From assembly GCA_035524335.1 (NCBI GenBank), contig DATKPE010000029.1, positions 80,866 through 144,865 on the forward strand: a stretch of DNA of 64,000 bases, in the 5' to 3' direction. Numbering within the stretch: position 1 is the first letter of the stretch; each line of letters opens with the position of its first letter. Both the position numbers and the translations under genes were made by a program. A model generated the notes under the pieces. It made no database searches, was not told the DNA's origin, and worked only from the letters and a program-made list of their open reading frames with translations. Origin of the DNA: DATKPE01 sp035524335. Lineage in GTDB: Bacteria > Bacteroidota > Ignavibacteria > UBA10030 > SZUA-254. Shown here in pieces: positions 1 to 10,883 of this stretch.

Positions 1-719
1 CGCTTGAATCGATGGGTGAAACCGCCGAAAATATTGCAGAGCGGTACGGCATCACACGGGAGGAGCAGGACCGGTTTTCCCTCGCCAGCCACCGGAAAGC
101 CGTCGACGCCGAAGATGCCGGAAAATTCAGGGAGGAGATCATCCCGGTCGAATCCGCCGAAGGGGGAACCGTTGCGCAGGACGAGGGGCCCCGGCGCGAC
201 ACCTCGATGGAGAAACTCGCTCAGCTTCCTCCGATATTCAGAAAGAACGGGACCGTCACCGCGGGAAATTCTTCGGGACTGAATGACGGCGCCTCGGCAC
301 TTCTGATCGCCTCGGAAGCGACCGCCCGCAGGCTGAAGATCGAGCCGATGGCGCGCATTGCCGCGTCGGGAATTGCCGGCGTCGATCCGCGCTTCATGGG
401 GCTCGGTCCGGTTCCCGCCACCCGGCTGGCTCTCCGGAAATCCGGCCTTGCAATGGGAGACATCGGGCTGGTGGAACTGAATGAGGCATTTGCGGCGCAA
501 TCTCTTGCGGTCGTCCGGGATCTCGGGATCGACGAGTCGGTTCTGAACGTCAACGGCGGGGCGATCGCACTCGGGCATCCGCTCGGCTGCAGCGGCGCCC
601 GGATCCTGACGACGCTTGTCCATGAGATGAAGCGGCGCCGCACCCGTTACGGTCTGGCCACGATGTGCATCGGGGTCGGCCAGGGTATTTCGACGATCGT
701 GGAAAACCTCCTCAGCTGA
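1..719 (+). CDS. Thiolase (acetyl-CoA C-acyltransferase), 5'-truncated by the window edge
   Basis: This is the C-terminal part of a thiolase, which condenses or cleaves acyl-CoA units (acetoacetyl-CoA formation or beta-oxidation). The reading frame is open from base 3 and begins LESMGETAENIAERYGI, which matches the middle of a thiolase, so the N-terminal half with the nucleophilic Cys lies outside the window. The conserved NEAFAAQ stretch, the catalytic His in GHPLGCSGAR and the second catalytic Cys in CIGVGQG are all present. Whether it is an AtoB-like synthetic or FadA-like degradative enzyme cannot be told from this part. It converges on cstA with only 18 bases between the stop codons. Confidence 0.93.
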   Translation, partial: LESMGETAENIAERYGITREEQDRFSLASHRKAVDAEDAGKFREEIIPVESAEGGTVAQDEGPRRDTSMEKLAQLPPIFRKNGTVTAGNSSGLNDGASALLIASEATARRLKIEPMARIAASGIAGVDPRFMGLGPVPATRLALRKSGLAMGDIGLVELNEAFAAQSLAVVRDLGIDESVLNVNGGAIALGHPLGCSGARILTTLVHEMKRRRTRYGLATMCIGVGQGISTIVENLLS

Positions 720-737
720 TCCGCCTCCCGGCCGCTG

Positions 738-2591
<1,854 letters not shown>

Positions 2592-2616
2592 CGGGTCGCC
2601 CGGGGGTGATGAGAGG

Positions 2617-2973
2617 TCAGAATGCGTTTTCGAGGTGAGTCACCGAGGTCGTGCCGCGACGGGAGGATACCGCGATGACGTCGAACCGGCACGACTGGTC
2701 GTCGAGATCGTGTTCGAAGAGATATCCTTCCGCGGTTTTCCGTATCTGGTTCTGTTTTTTCGGGGTCACGGCTTCCTCCGGCGCGCCGAACCGTGCGGTG
2801 CGCCGCGTTTTCACTTCCACAAAGACAAGGGTGCCTTCGAGAAGGGCGACGATATCGATTTCACCCCGCCCGAACCGGTAGTTCTGTCCGACGATACGAT
2901 AGCCCTTTTTCCGCAAATAGTCAACCGCAATCGTTTCCCCCTTCCTGCCGAGACTGCTGGTCCGGTCCGGCAT
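2617..2973 (-). CDS. yraN: YraN family protein (UPF0102), endonuclease-like fold
   Basis: A 118-residue protein of the YraN/UPF0102 family, which has the fold of Holliday-junction-resolvase-type nucleases but no settled function. The typical sequence GRKGETIAVDYLRKKGYRI is followed by GEIDIVALLEGTLVFVEVKT, with the Asp and the Glu-x-Lys of a PD-(D/E)xK core. I chose the ATG at 2973 because it overlaps the rnhB stop as TGATG, which suggests coupled translation; the frame stays open 51 bases further upstream inside rnhB. The rnhB-yraN pairing is common in bacteria and supports both calls. Confidence 0.9.
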   Translation of the reverse strand: MPDRTSSLGRKGETIAVDYLRKKGYRIVGQNYRFGRGEIDIVALLEGTLVFVEVKTRRTARFGAPEEAVTPKKQNQIRKTAEGYLFEHDLDDQSCRFDVIAVSSRRGTTSVTHLENAF

Positions 2974-3575
2974 CAGGAAGCATCCTTCCCGGGCATCCGG
3001 AAGGATCTCCGGTGAATCTCGCACGGTCCGTATTTTTTGAGGGCGGCAAGATGTTCCGGTGTGCCGTATCCCTTGTGACGGGCGAAGCCGTAGACCGGGA
3101 ATCGCCTGTCATACTCGACCATGATGCGGTCGCGCGTGACTTTGGCGATAATGGATGCGGCGGCGATGGTATAACATTTCGCATCCCCGTCGATGATCGG
3201 GGTCGAAGGGATGGAGCCGCCGTCGAACCGCGGTCCGTCCACCAGAAGGTGGTCGGGGATCAGCGACAGGCCGTCGACGGCATCTCTCATGGCCTTCATC
3301 GTCGCCTGGAAAATGTTGAGCCGGTCGATGTCGTCATGCGGAACGATGCCGATCCCGATGCTGAGCGCACCGCCGCGGATGAGGTCGAAGAGCCGTTCCC
3401 GTTCCCGCGCCGTGAGCTTTTTTGAATCGTCGACCCCGTCGATGCCCCCGTCCTCCGGAAAAATCACGGCCGCGGCAACGACCGGTCCGGCCAGCGGACC
3501 TCTCCCCGCCTCGTCGATCCCGGCGATGAACCGTCTGCCCGCCGCCCAGTGCCGCCGTTCGAATTCCAGGTCCAC
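2973..3575 (-). CDS. rnhB: Ribonuclease HII
   Basis: RNase HII removes ribonucleotides from DNA-RNA hybrids and misincorporated single ribonucleotides. At 200 residues it has the normal length, and the four metal ligands can be read: D21 and E22 in AGIDEAGRGPLAGP, D113 in LLVDGPRF, and D149 in SIIAKVTRDR. The start is GTG at 3575, supported by AAGGGA about 6 bases upstream, which overlaps the stop of the Omp85 gene. Its 3' end overlaps yraN. Confidence 0.97.
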   Translation of the reverse strand: MDLEFERRHWAAGRRFIAGIDEAGRGPLAGPVVAAAVIFPEDGGIDGVDDSKKLTARERERLFDLIRGGALSIGIGIVPHDDIDRLNIFQATMKAMRDAVDGLSLIPDHLLVDGPRFDGGSIPSTPIIDGDAKCYTIAAASIIAKVTRDRIMVEYDRRFPVYGFARHKGYGTPEHLAALKKYGPCEIHRRSFRMPGKDAS

Positions 3576-3584
3576 AGGTTTCCC

Positions 3585-5312
3585 TTAGAAATGGTTCAAC
3601 AGGCCGATGTGAAGCTTCCCCTCGGCGAAACTCTCCCCCTTTCCGAAGGCAAGGATAACGGTAAGAAAACCGATCGGCGAATCGGTCCGTATTCCTGCAC
3701 CGTAACCGTACTGCATGCTGTTCATCGTACCGCCGCCCGAGCCGACCGCCGGAGGAAGGGAGGTGAACCCGAGGTCAAACAGGACAAAAAGATGCGACCT
3801 GCGTTCCGGCACGAATCTGTATTCCGTATTGATCCAGGCGACCCGGCTTCCGATCAGTTCGTTTTCGTTGTATCCCCTGATCGTGGACGCCCCTCCCAGG
3901 CGGAAATAATCTTCGGGACCGAGCGCGCTCCCTTCGATCTGCCGCCCGTGAATACCTGCCATGAAAACCTGCCGGGGGATCGTCTCACGGAATAGCTCTG
4001 CGTCGACCGTCATCGTCTGAACGAGATTGGATACCTGCCCGTCCGGCGAAACCGCATAGAGTTTCTTTGTTCCGATGAGATAGGAGGATCCGTACATGAA
4101 CCCGCCGGTCGGACTGACCGGATCGTTGCGGCTGTCGAACTGGAGGGAGAGTCCGAAACTGATCGTCCTGCTGGCGGCGACCGGCTGAACGGCAAGGGTG
4201 CTCGAAGGGATGACGAGCGTATGCGTCATGAAACCGCCGAAACGGAGAAACTGATTGAAGGTGACGTCGGCATGCCCTTCCACGGTCCGCCGGACATAGG
4301 TGGAATCCTGCTGACGCTGATTGAGTCCTCCGCTTATCCCGATCGGATAACCGAAAATCCACGGCTCGCTGTAAAAAAGTCTGATATCCTGCGACGAAAA
4401 ATCGTCTCTCTGCCAGAGGATATCCATCTTCCGTCCTGTTCCGAAGAGGTTGCCCATGCCGATGTGGACATACCCGGAGGTCGAACCGCCGTTCGCCGGG
4501 GTGTACCCCGCGATGGCGTCGAACGTGCTGGTGTTTGCCTCGGTTACCCGCAGGAGGAGCCCGCCTCCCGCGGAATCGTAAAAGAGTTCGGCCGGCTGGA
4601 CCGAGGCAAACAGGCCGGTCCGCATGAGAAGCGACGGAATATCCTTCACTTTCTCCTCGTCGTAGCGCTCGTGCGGACCGATCCGGAGCTCACGGAGAAT
4701 GACCCCCGGCGCGGTTTCCGTGTTACCCGATATCCGGATCTGATCGATGTCGATGAGCCTCCCCTCGTCAATTCCCAGGAAGACGGTGACGCCGCCGGGC
4801 CCCCCCCGCTGTCCGAACTTTAGCGAATCGACGGTCACTGCCGCGAAGGGATATCCCGCAGAAGCATAGAGGGTAACGAGGGCAGTGATCTCCTCTTCGA
4901 GCCTCTGCTGGGAAAAATACATTCCCTCCCCGGGACGGAAGATGGCGGAAACCGTGTCACCTCCGAATGCCCCTGCGCCCCGGGCCTCCACGGTGTCGAC
5001 GGTGTATCTGAGCCCTTCCCGAATCTGATATCTGAGACCGATCGCGATGCTGTCGGATCCGGCGGGAAACTGTTCGTATGCGACGGAGGCATTCAGCCAC
5101 CCGGCCGCCCGATAGAATTTTTCGAGGCGCTCACACTCCCGGTGGAGTTCGGAGGATGTCGCCACAGAGCCCGGTTTCAGCAGAATGACGCCGAGCAATT
5201 CGTCCGGAGTGAAGGCGGCGTTGCCGCTGAACGTGACGGATGCGATGCGGGAAGGTGAAGCGCAGAGGGTCAGCGGGCATAGGAGACATACGATAAAGAT
5301 CCGGAATCGCAT
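3585..5312 (-). CDS. Omp85/BamA-TamA family outer membrane protein
   Basis: A 575-residue outer-membrane beta-barrel protein of the Omp85 superfamily. The ATG at 5312 is chosen because it opens a signal peptide (MRFRIFIVCLLCPLTLCAS) and has AAAGGA about 8 bases upstream. Residues about 22-280 resemble tandem POTRA domains (for example IASVTFSGNAAFTPDELLGVI and IRISGNTETAPGVILRELRI). The rest is a barrel that ends in a phenylalanine (HIGLLNHF), as barrel proteins do, and includes RLGGASTIRGYNENEL, the conserved lid-loop RG motif. It is smaller than BamA and more like TamA or a single-purpose translocase. It lies 11 bases after the GWxTD gene, so the two envelope proteins are likely co-expressed. 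Confidence 0.9.
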   Translation of the reverse strand: MRFRIFIVCLLCPLTLCASPSRIASVTFSGNAAFTPDELLGVILLKPGSVATSSELHRECERLEKFYRAAGWLNASVAYEQFPAGSDSIAIGLRYQIREGLRYTVDTVEARGAGAFGGDTVSAIFRPGEGMYFSQQRLEEEITALVTLYASAGYPFAAVTVDSLKFGQRGGPGGVTVFLGIDEGRLIDIDQIRISGNTETAPGVILRELRIGPHERYDEEKVKDIPSLLMRTGLFASVQPAELFYDSAGGGLLLRVTEANTSTFDAIAGYTPANGGSTSGYVHIGMGNLFGTGRKMDILWQRDDFSSQDIRLFYSEPWIFGYPIGISGGLNQRQQDSTYVRRTVEGHADVTFNQFLRFGGFMTHTLVIPSSTLAVQPVAASRTISFGLSLQFDSRNDPVSPTGGFMYGSSYLIGTKKLYAVSPDGQVSNLVQTMTVDAELFRETIPRQVFMAGIHGRQIEGSALGPEDYFRLGGASTIRGYNENELIGSRVAWINTEYRFVPERRSHLFVLFDLGFTSLPPAVGSGGGTMNSMQYGYGAGIRTDSPIGFLTVILAFGKGESFAEGKLHIGLLNHF

Positions 5313-5323
5313 TGCCGGTCCTT

Positions 5324-6628
5324 TTACCGGGCTCTCGGTCTCCAGACATCCCACAGCGGATTCTGGAGGCGGTAATCGCCGAAGCCGGTTGCATCGATGA
5401 ACACGAATTCACGGTTCTGCTCGTAATAGCTCCAGATCTCATACGGCTTGGTATCGACTTCGAACGGGTGCCGCTCGATGTTGCTCGGCTCGCCGAAAAT
5501 GATGTAGATCATTCCCATATCGGTTTTCCAGCCGTCGAGATAATGACTGAAATGATGATTGGCATAGGCAACACGCGCGTAGTATTCATCCATCATTTCA
5601 TTGGTTTCGGATGCCGGGTTCGGATTCCGGCGTTTCCAGAAAGCCTGGAAGAGACGACGTTTTTCTTCCGTGGGAGCTTCACGCATCCTGTCGATCGTAT
5701 CCTTGTCGGCAATGTACTGCAGTTGCTCGACCGCCAGATTCAGGTCGGATATGGAACCCGGCATGCCCCGCCATCGGACGGAAAATGATTTGACCGCTGA
5801 TGCCCGGCTGCCGTCACCGGTCTGGAGCACACCCCCGCGCAGGGGGTAACAGTCGACCACCGCGGCATACTCACCCGTCGTGAACGAGGTGTCGCGGATC
5901 GGAAAGATGACCGATTTCCGGGCTCCGTCGAGCCATACGTTCAGCGTATCGCGGCGGATCGGTTCTCCGACTGTGCCCCGGATGGTTCCGACGACTGCGA
6001 TGCTTTCGGGGGACGCCCGGTTGTAGGCTTCGAAGAAGACAGTCACCCCCTTGCGTCCGTCTCCGATGGTCGCCGCGACATTGGGCGAAAGGACCTTTTT
6101 ACCCGTGGAGGTATCCACATCGTTGACGAGCATGAGGTCGCTGATCGCGAACGGCCCCGCCAGAAGATCGCGGTAGGAATACTTCCGTTTGACCTGGGAG
6201 GATTTTTTCGTTTCCGCATCGGTGACCTGCACATTGATTTCATATACGCCGGGCTGGAGGCTGATCGATTTCTGGCTCAGCTTCGCGACATGCGGCGAAA
6301 TCGATTCATCGAAGCTCCGGGTCTCCGCCGTCTCATCCCACTCACGCTCATCGACCAGTTTCTCCGTCGAATCGTGGATATCGAGGCTGATCTGGTATTT
6401 CGCCCTGAAGACATCCCCCTGCTTCAGGAACCGGATCGATTCGTACGGCACCTCGATGTAGATATCGACCTTCTGCTCGTTACCGCGGGGGGTGAGAAAT
6501 CCGAAGAGATCGACCGATATTCTGGGCACATCGGTAACCGGCCCGGCAATCATATCGGCCTGGCGGCCGGCGCACCGGCCGCTGACGATCACTGCAAGAA
6601 ATACCGGGAATAAAAGATATCTGCGCAT
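5324..6628 (-). CDS. GWxTD domain-containing protein
   Basis: A 434-residue exported protein with the GWxTD domain, a family of unknown function found mostly in Ignavibacteria, Chlorobi and Acidobacteria relatives. An N-terminal hydrophobic stretch (MRRYLLFPVFLAVIVSGRC) suggests export, perhaps as a lipoprotein, although the lipobox (VSGRC) is imperfect. The naming motif appears near residue 370 as GWKTDMGMIYIIFGEP, followed by an aromatic-rich tail (EIWSYY, NREFVFIDATGFGDY). The middle part is rich in beta strands. The ATG has AGGAG about 6 bases upstream. It lies between rimO and the Omp85 gene, and a role at the cell envelope is inferred only from that position and the signal sequence. Confidence 0.88.
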   Translation of the reverse strand: MRRYLLFPVFLAVIVSGRCAGRQADMIAGPVTDVPRISVDLFGFLTPRGNEQKVDIYIEVPYESIRFLKQGDVFRAKYQISLDIHDSTEKLVDEREWDETAETRSFDESISPHVAKLSQKSISLQPGVYEINVQVTDAETKKSSQVKRKYSYRDLLAGPFAISDLMLVNDVDTSTGKKVLSPNVAATIGDGRKGVTVFFEAYNRASPESIAVVGTIRGTVGEPIRRDTLNVWLDGARKSVIFPIRDTSFTTGEYAAVVDCYPLRGGVLQTGDGSRASAVKSFSVRWRGMPGSISDLNLAVEQLQYIADKDTIDRMREAPTEEKRRLFQAFWKRRNPNPASETNEMMDEYYARVAYANHHFSHYLDGWKTDMGMIYIIFGEPSNIERHPFEVDTKPYEIWSYYEQNREFVFIDATGFGDYRLQNPLWDVWRPRAR

Positions 6629-6644
6629 ACAACTCCTGTACGCG

Positions 6645-7976
6645 TTAACGCGACGATGCCTGACGCTGTCCCGTCCCCCGCCCAGCGACGGCGGCAGGCC
6701 GTGCGGAAAGATCGTGCGCCGCGGCGTCCGTAATGGTACAGTCGAGCAGTGTTCCGGGAGACAGCGGCGCGCCGGCGGTCACGATCACCTCATTGTCAAT
6801 TTCCGGGGCGTCGGCTTCCGTCCGTCCGGTGCCGCCGGTCGCGGTGCGTTCATCGATCATGATCTTCATATCCGATCCGATCAGCCGTTTGTTATTTTCG
6901 AGGGCGATCGACTCCTGGAGCGCCATGATCTCCATCCGGCGCCGTTCCTTTTCCTCGGCGGGCACCGGATCCCCGAGGGGATAGGCCGACGTCCCTTCTT
7001 CCGGCGAATACTCAAACACGCCGAGCCGGTCGAAGCGCATCGCGGCGACAAACTCCATCAGCTCCCCGAATTCCCGCTCCCCCTCCCCGGGATAACCGAC
7101 AATGAGCGTTGTCCGGAGCGTGACGCCGGGAATGCGATCCCGAATCGTCTGGATCAGTTTTCTCAGTGATGCACCGGTGATGCCGCGTTTCATCGAGGTC
7201 AGAAGGGCATCGGAACAATGCTGTACCGGCATGTCGAGATATTTGCAGATGGTGCTCTGCGAGGCAATCACGTCGAGCACCTCGGGAGGAAAACCTGCCG
7301 GGAAGGCATACATCAGGCGGATCCAGTCGATCCCCTCCACCTCGCTCAGGCGTCGCAGGAGATCTGCGAGTGTGCGCCGTCCGGTGAGATCGAGCCCATA
7401 GTAGGTGCTGTCCTGCGCGATGATGCTCAGTTCCCTGACGCCGAGCAGGGCGAGGCGTTCGGCTTCCCGCACGACCCGTTCGGCCGGCTTGCTGACATGC
7501 CGGCCGCGCATCTGCGGTATGGCGCAGAACGAGCAGGGCCGGTCGCATCCTTCGGAGATCTTCAGATAGGCAAAATGCCGGGGGGTCGAGAGCATCCGTT
7601 CTCCCACCAGCTCATGCCGGTAGGTCCCGCCGATCGCCTCGATGACCTGATCGGGCCGGTTGGCGCCGACGACGGCGTCGATGCCGGGCAGTTCCCGGCG
7701 CAGATCGTCCGCGTACCGTTCCGAAAGACATCCGATGACGATGACCCTGCCGATCCTTCCCTCCTCCTTGAGCCTGAGGGCATGGCAGATGGTATCGATC
7801 GATTCCTGTTTTGCCGCCTCGATGAAGCCGCAGGTATTTATGACCGCCGTCTGGGCATCCTCGCCGTCAGCCGCGAAGGTGAAGTTATTCTCCGCGAGCT
7901 GGCGCATCAGTACCTCGGAGTCGACTGTGTTTTTTGAACATCCGAGAGTGATGAGCTTGATCTGCTTCGAAGGCAT
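6645..7976 (-). CDS. rimO: Ribosomal protein uS12 methylthiotransferase RimO
   Basis: A radical-SAM enzyme that adds a methylthio group to an Asp of ribosomal protein S12. The N-terminal UPF0004 domain carries C13, C49 and C83, which bind the auxiliary [4Fe-4S] cluster (LGCSKNTVDSE, INTCGF, IGCLSERY). The radical-SAM cluster motif is C144-x3-C148-x2-C151 (EGCDRPCSFC). A C-terminal TRAM domain (residues about 370-430) contains ADAPEIDNEVIV. The SEGCDRPCSFCAIP context and the ADAPEID tail favour RimO over MiaB. The extreme C-terminus is a low-complexity Ala/Arg/Gly tail. Confidence 0.96.
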   Translation of the reverse strand: MPSKQIKLITLGCSKNTVDSEVLMRQLAENNFTFAADGEDAQTAVINTCGFIEAAKQESIDTICHALRLKEEGRIGRVIVIGCLSERYADDLRRELPGIDAVVGANRPDQVIEAIGGTYRHELVGERMLSTPRHFAYLKISEGCDRPCSFCAIPQMRGRHVSKPAERVVREAERLALLGVRELSIIAQDSTYYGLDLTGRRTLADLLRRLSEVEGIDWIRLMYAFPAGFPPEVLDVIASQSTICKYLDMPVQHCSDALLTSMKRGITGASLRKLIQTIRDRIPGVTLRTTLIVGYPGEGEREFGELMEFVAAMRFDRLGVFEYSPEEGTSAYPLGDPVPAEEKERRRMEIMALQESIALENNKRLIGSDMKIMIDERTATGGTGRTEADAPEIDNEVIVTAGAPLSPGTLLDCTITDAAAHDLSARPAAVAGRGTGQRQASSR

Positions 7977-7985
7977 CGGGATCCG

Positions 7986-8933
7986 TCAGGTGAAAAGAAT
8001 GTAATCGAGATAAAGATACACACAGGGCGCCACTAAAAGCAAACTGTCGAACCGGTCGAATGCCCCGCCGTGACCGGGAATCAGCGACGATGAATCCTTC
8101 ACACCGGCATCGCGCTTGAGCAGAGACTCCGCCAGATCGCCAAGCTGGCCGATGGTGCCGACGATCGCCCCGATGAGGAGGGCTCCCGAAAGCGGAAGAT
8201 AGGGCAGAACAAGAGCCCGCGCGGCCGCCGCGCTGAGAAGCGCCGCGATGAATCCGGCGATCGCACCCTCCCAGCTTTTATTCGGGCTCACCCGCGGATA
8301 AAGCTTGTGCCGTCCGGCGGCGGACCCGACATGAAATGCGGCGGTGTCGCAGATCCAGATCGTCGCGAAGACCGAAATCACCGTGTACCCGCCCCAGCGG
8401 TAGATAGCCGCGTGCACCGCAGGATCGTGCAGAGCGGAGGCGTCGGCAAAATACCGCAGAACGGGGAAATCCTCCGGGAGGAACACCTCCCGTATGCCGA
8501 TGAATGTCCCGAAGAACAGGGGGATGTAGAGGAGTCCGAACAGCGTCGTGCCGAGATTGAGAATGGCAGATCCACCGTTCCGGAACAGCTCGATCAGTGT
8601 CAGAACGACGACCGTGATGAGAAGGATGATGATCAGCAGCTGGGACTGCGACGGGAACGGAATCGCCACCCCGGCGTGATCGAACAGACCGGTGAGCCAG
8701 TATCTCAGTTTAACGTGGTAGAACGAAATATTGATGAAAAACCCGGCGATCAGGCCGGGAAAGACGAGCGGACGCGCCCCCTTTGCGGCGGCGAGGCGGA
8801 AGTATTCATGCAGTGCCACCCCCGAGATGACGATGACGAACGCGGCGAACGGCAGGCCGCCCGTCATGCAGAGCCAGATAATCACCGGTATCGCCACGAC
8901 GGCTGTTCCGATGCGTTGTGCCAGATTGCTCAC
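7986..8933 (-). CDS. cdsA: Phosphatidate cytidylyltransferase
   Basis: A 315-residue integral membrane enzyme that makes CDP-diacylglycerol from phosphatidic acid and CTP, the branch point of phospholipid synthesis. About eight hydrophobic helices are followed by the CDS signature near residues 225-290: RVSPNKSWEGAIAGF and KRDAGVKDSSSLIPGHGGAFDRFDS, written here in two separate pieces. The latter holds the metal-binding Asp residues. The start is GTG at 8933, supported by AAAGGA about 9 bases upstream; no nearer ATG fits the first helix. Confidence 0.95.
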   Translation of the reverse strand: MSNLAQRIGTAVVAIPVIIWLCMTGGLPFAAFVIVISGVALHEYFRLAAAKGARPLVFPGLIAGFFINISFYHVKLRYWLTGLFDHAGVAIPFPSQSQLLIIILLITVVVLTLIELFRNGGSAILNLGTTLFGLLYIPLFFGTFIGIREVFLPEDFPVLRYFADASALHDPAVHAAIYRWGGYTVISVFATIWICDTAAFHVGSAAGRHKLYPRVSPNKSWEGAIAGFIAALLSAAAARALVLPYLPLSGALLIGAIVGTIGQLGDLAESLLKRDAGVKDSSSLIPGHGGAFDRFDSLLLVAPCVYLYLDYILFT

Positions 8934-8954
8934 GGTGTTTTCCTTTGCGGTGGG

Positions 8955-9926
8955 TTAATGCTGATCAGAACCCTGTTCGTCCGGCTGTGCCGCATGAAGA
9001 GCCTTCGACAGGGAGAGAAAATAGAGCGTCGAAACAAGAAACAGAACCCCGAAAAACCAGAAAATCACAAGGAGCGGACCTGTGGGGAGATGCTCCGGCT
9101 CCTTCGCTCCGATGACCCCGTTGTCCATCCCGAGGTACACCATGATGCACGCATACAGATTATTGTAAAAATGCGCGGCGACCGAAATCCACAGGCTTCT
9201 GCCGTAGGTGCGGAGAAATCCGAGATATACGCCGAGAACTGCAAGCGGTATGAATTCGAAGGGATTCAGATGAAATCCGGCAAAAATGATTCCCCCGAGA
9301 ATGATCGCATACACCGGCCCGATCTGAAGCTCAAAACTCCTCTGGATAAGACCCCGGAAGAAGAATTCCTCCACAAGCGCCGGCACCACGGCAATGATCA
9401 GGATGACGAGCAGGAATTCTCCGGCCGTGTGGGTGGTCACGAGCAGTTTTGTCAGCTGTTCGATCGCCTCCTTCAGCTGATCCAGAATTCCCTGCAGTTC
9501 CGGCGGAAGCTGGATCCGGTCCTGGAAGACGAGGTAGACCTGAAGCATCTGCTGGAGTGAAATGATGCCGATCAGCGGCACGAGGAGCAGGCGGAGTTCC
9601 GGCCGGCGAAGCTGGAGAAAGGCCTTCGGCTCACGCGTCGCGAGCCTCGTCAGGGCAATGGCGGGGAGCAGAACCAGGCAGACCTGGGCAAGCCCGGTGA
9701 TGATCCGCAGACCTGTGACGCTCTCCGCGGACGGGGTTTGTCCGAAGAGAAACAGGGAGATGACCCCGCCCACGATCTGGTAGGTAATGAAGACAACGGC
9801 GAGGCAGAGGGCGGCAAAAAGGATCGGAGGAATACCGTGCCGTTCAATGAACGGCGGAACGGGATATATCGTCCCGACCGGCTCGCGCCCCTCTTCCGCC
9901 CCGTTCCCGGGCTGATCTCCGTTCAT
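8955..9926 (-). CDS. CPBP family intramembrane glutamic endopeptidase (Abi/CAAX type)
   Basis: A 323-residue membrane protein of the CPBP (CAAX-processing and bacteriocin-processing) protease family. The three active-site motifs are visible: EEFFFRGLIQR (EExxxR), FAGFHLNPFEF (FxxxH), and AAHFYNNLYA (HxxxN). They sit in consecutive helices of the C-terminal half, preceded by four to five hydrophobic segments. The ATG at 9926 is chosen because its ATGA overlaps the stop of the upstream gene; the frame upstream of it is compositionally a shadow of that gene. Bacterial members can confer bacteriocin immunity or process peptides, and the substrate here is unknown. Confidence 0.9.
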   Translation of the reverse strand: MNGDQPGNGAEEGREPVGTIYPVPPFIERHGIPPILFAALCLAVVFITYQIVGGVISLFLFGQTPSAESVTGLRIITGLAQVCLVLLPAIALTRLATREPKAFLQLRRPELRLLLVPLIGIISLQQMLQVYLVFQDRIQLPPELQGILDQLKEAIEQLTKLLVTTHTAGEFLLVILIIAVVPALVEEFFFRGLIQRSFELQIGPVYAIILGGIIFAGFHLNPFEFIPLAVLGVYLGFLRTYGRSLWISVAAHFYNNLYACIMVYLGMDNGVIGAKEPEHLPTGPLLVIFWFFGVLFLVSTLYFLSLSKALHAAQPDEQGSDQH

Positions 9927-10879
9927 GCGCGGCGCAGGCGATGACTGTTGATCATTGCGGCCAGAAGCGGAATCATCAGCTCGTGATGTCCGGTGAACAG
10001 ATAGCCGCGGCCGCCGTTTCCGGTGGGACGCTCGACAACGTTGAGCCGCGACCGGTACTGCTGGATCATGTCGAAATTCGCGCTCGAAAAATTCCTCACC
10101 GGCGCCCCGAGGTTCCGCGCAACCGTCACGGCTTTCAGGAAAACCTCCGGAAGTATGACGGCGGATCCGAAGTTCAGCACCACCCCGCCGTTCCCGAGCC
10201 CGGCCACTTCCCTGCACAGGACTCTGAAATCGCGGAAACTCATCTCCCCCGTCGCACCACCATCCATGGATGGCTGTTGATGGATAATATCGGTTCCGAT
10301 CGCCGCGTGGACGGTGACCGGCACTCTGAGCCGGTAACAGACCGCCAGGAGGCTCAGCCGCCGCCGGCGGGCCTTCTGCAGTGCCCTGCCGAGTGCTTCA
10401 CCGTACCCGATCGCATCCTCCGTCTCTCCCCGGCGAAGAACTCCGTTGATAAATTCGCCCGTTTCCCGCGCCATGCCGAACGAACCGTCCGCAATATTGG
10501 CCGCCACATCCTCTGAGGTGGTCCCCCAGAGGGCGGTTTCCACGTCATGGATCGCCGCGGCGCTGTTCATCGCAAGTCCGGTGATCACCCCCCTCTCAAG
10601 AAGATCGATCAGCAGAGGAGCACAGCCCACCTTCACGACGTGCGCGCCGATCATCACCAGGCACGGTTTATTTCTTTTGCGTGCACGGACAATATCGTGC
10701 ACAAGATCCCGCAGTTCGCGACCGGCGAGGATGGCCGGGACGGAAGCGAGGAATCGTTCGAATCCGCCCCCCTTCGGCTCATAGACCCTGGCGAATTCAG
10801 CGGCCCGGACCTTGTTTTTCCTCCTCCGGATCGGAATCGTTCTGATCCGCGAGAGATCTGCCTGCGGATATGGTTTCAT
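9923..10879 (-). CDS. Conserved protein, possibly deoxyhypusine-synthase-like Rossmann fold
   Basis: A 318-residue protein that I cannot assign firmly. It has a strongly patterned core: LVMIGAHVVKVGCAPLLIDL, then AMNSAAAIHDVETALWG, SEDVAANIADGSFGMARETG, VPVTVHAAIGTDIIHQQP and NFGSAVILPEVFLKAV. These alternating strand-helix blocks with Gly-rich turns resemble the deoxyhypusine/homospermidine synthase superfamily, but the resemblance is by eye only. No signal peptide or membrane helix is seen. The ATG at 10879 is preferred over one 30 bases upstream because AAGGAG sits 7 bases before it and it starts just after the DUF3108 stop. It overlaps the CPBP gene by 4 bases. Confidence 0.75.
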   Translation of the reverse strand: MKPYPQADLSRIRTIPIRRRKNKVRAAEFARVYEPKGGGFERFLASVPAILAGRELRDLVHDIVRARKRNKPCLVMIGAHVVKVGCAPLLIDLLERGVITGLAMNSAAAIHDVETALWGTTSEDVAANIADGSFGMARETGEFINGVLRRGETEDAIGYGEALGRALQKARRRRLSLLAVCYRLRVPVTVHAAIGTDIIHQQPSMDGGATGEMSFRDFRVLCREVAGLGNGGVVLNFGSAVILPEVFLKAVTVARNLGAPVRNFSSANFDMIQQYRSRLNVVERPTGNGGRGYLFTGHHELMIPLLAAMINSHRLRRA

Positions 10880-10883
10880 GCTC

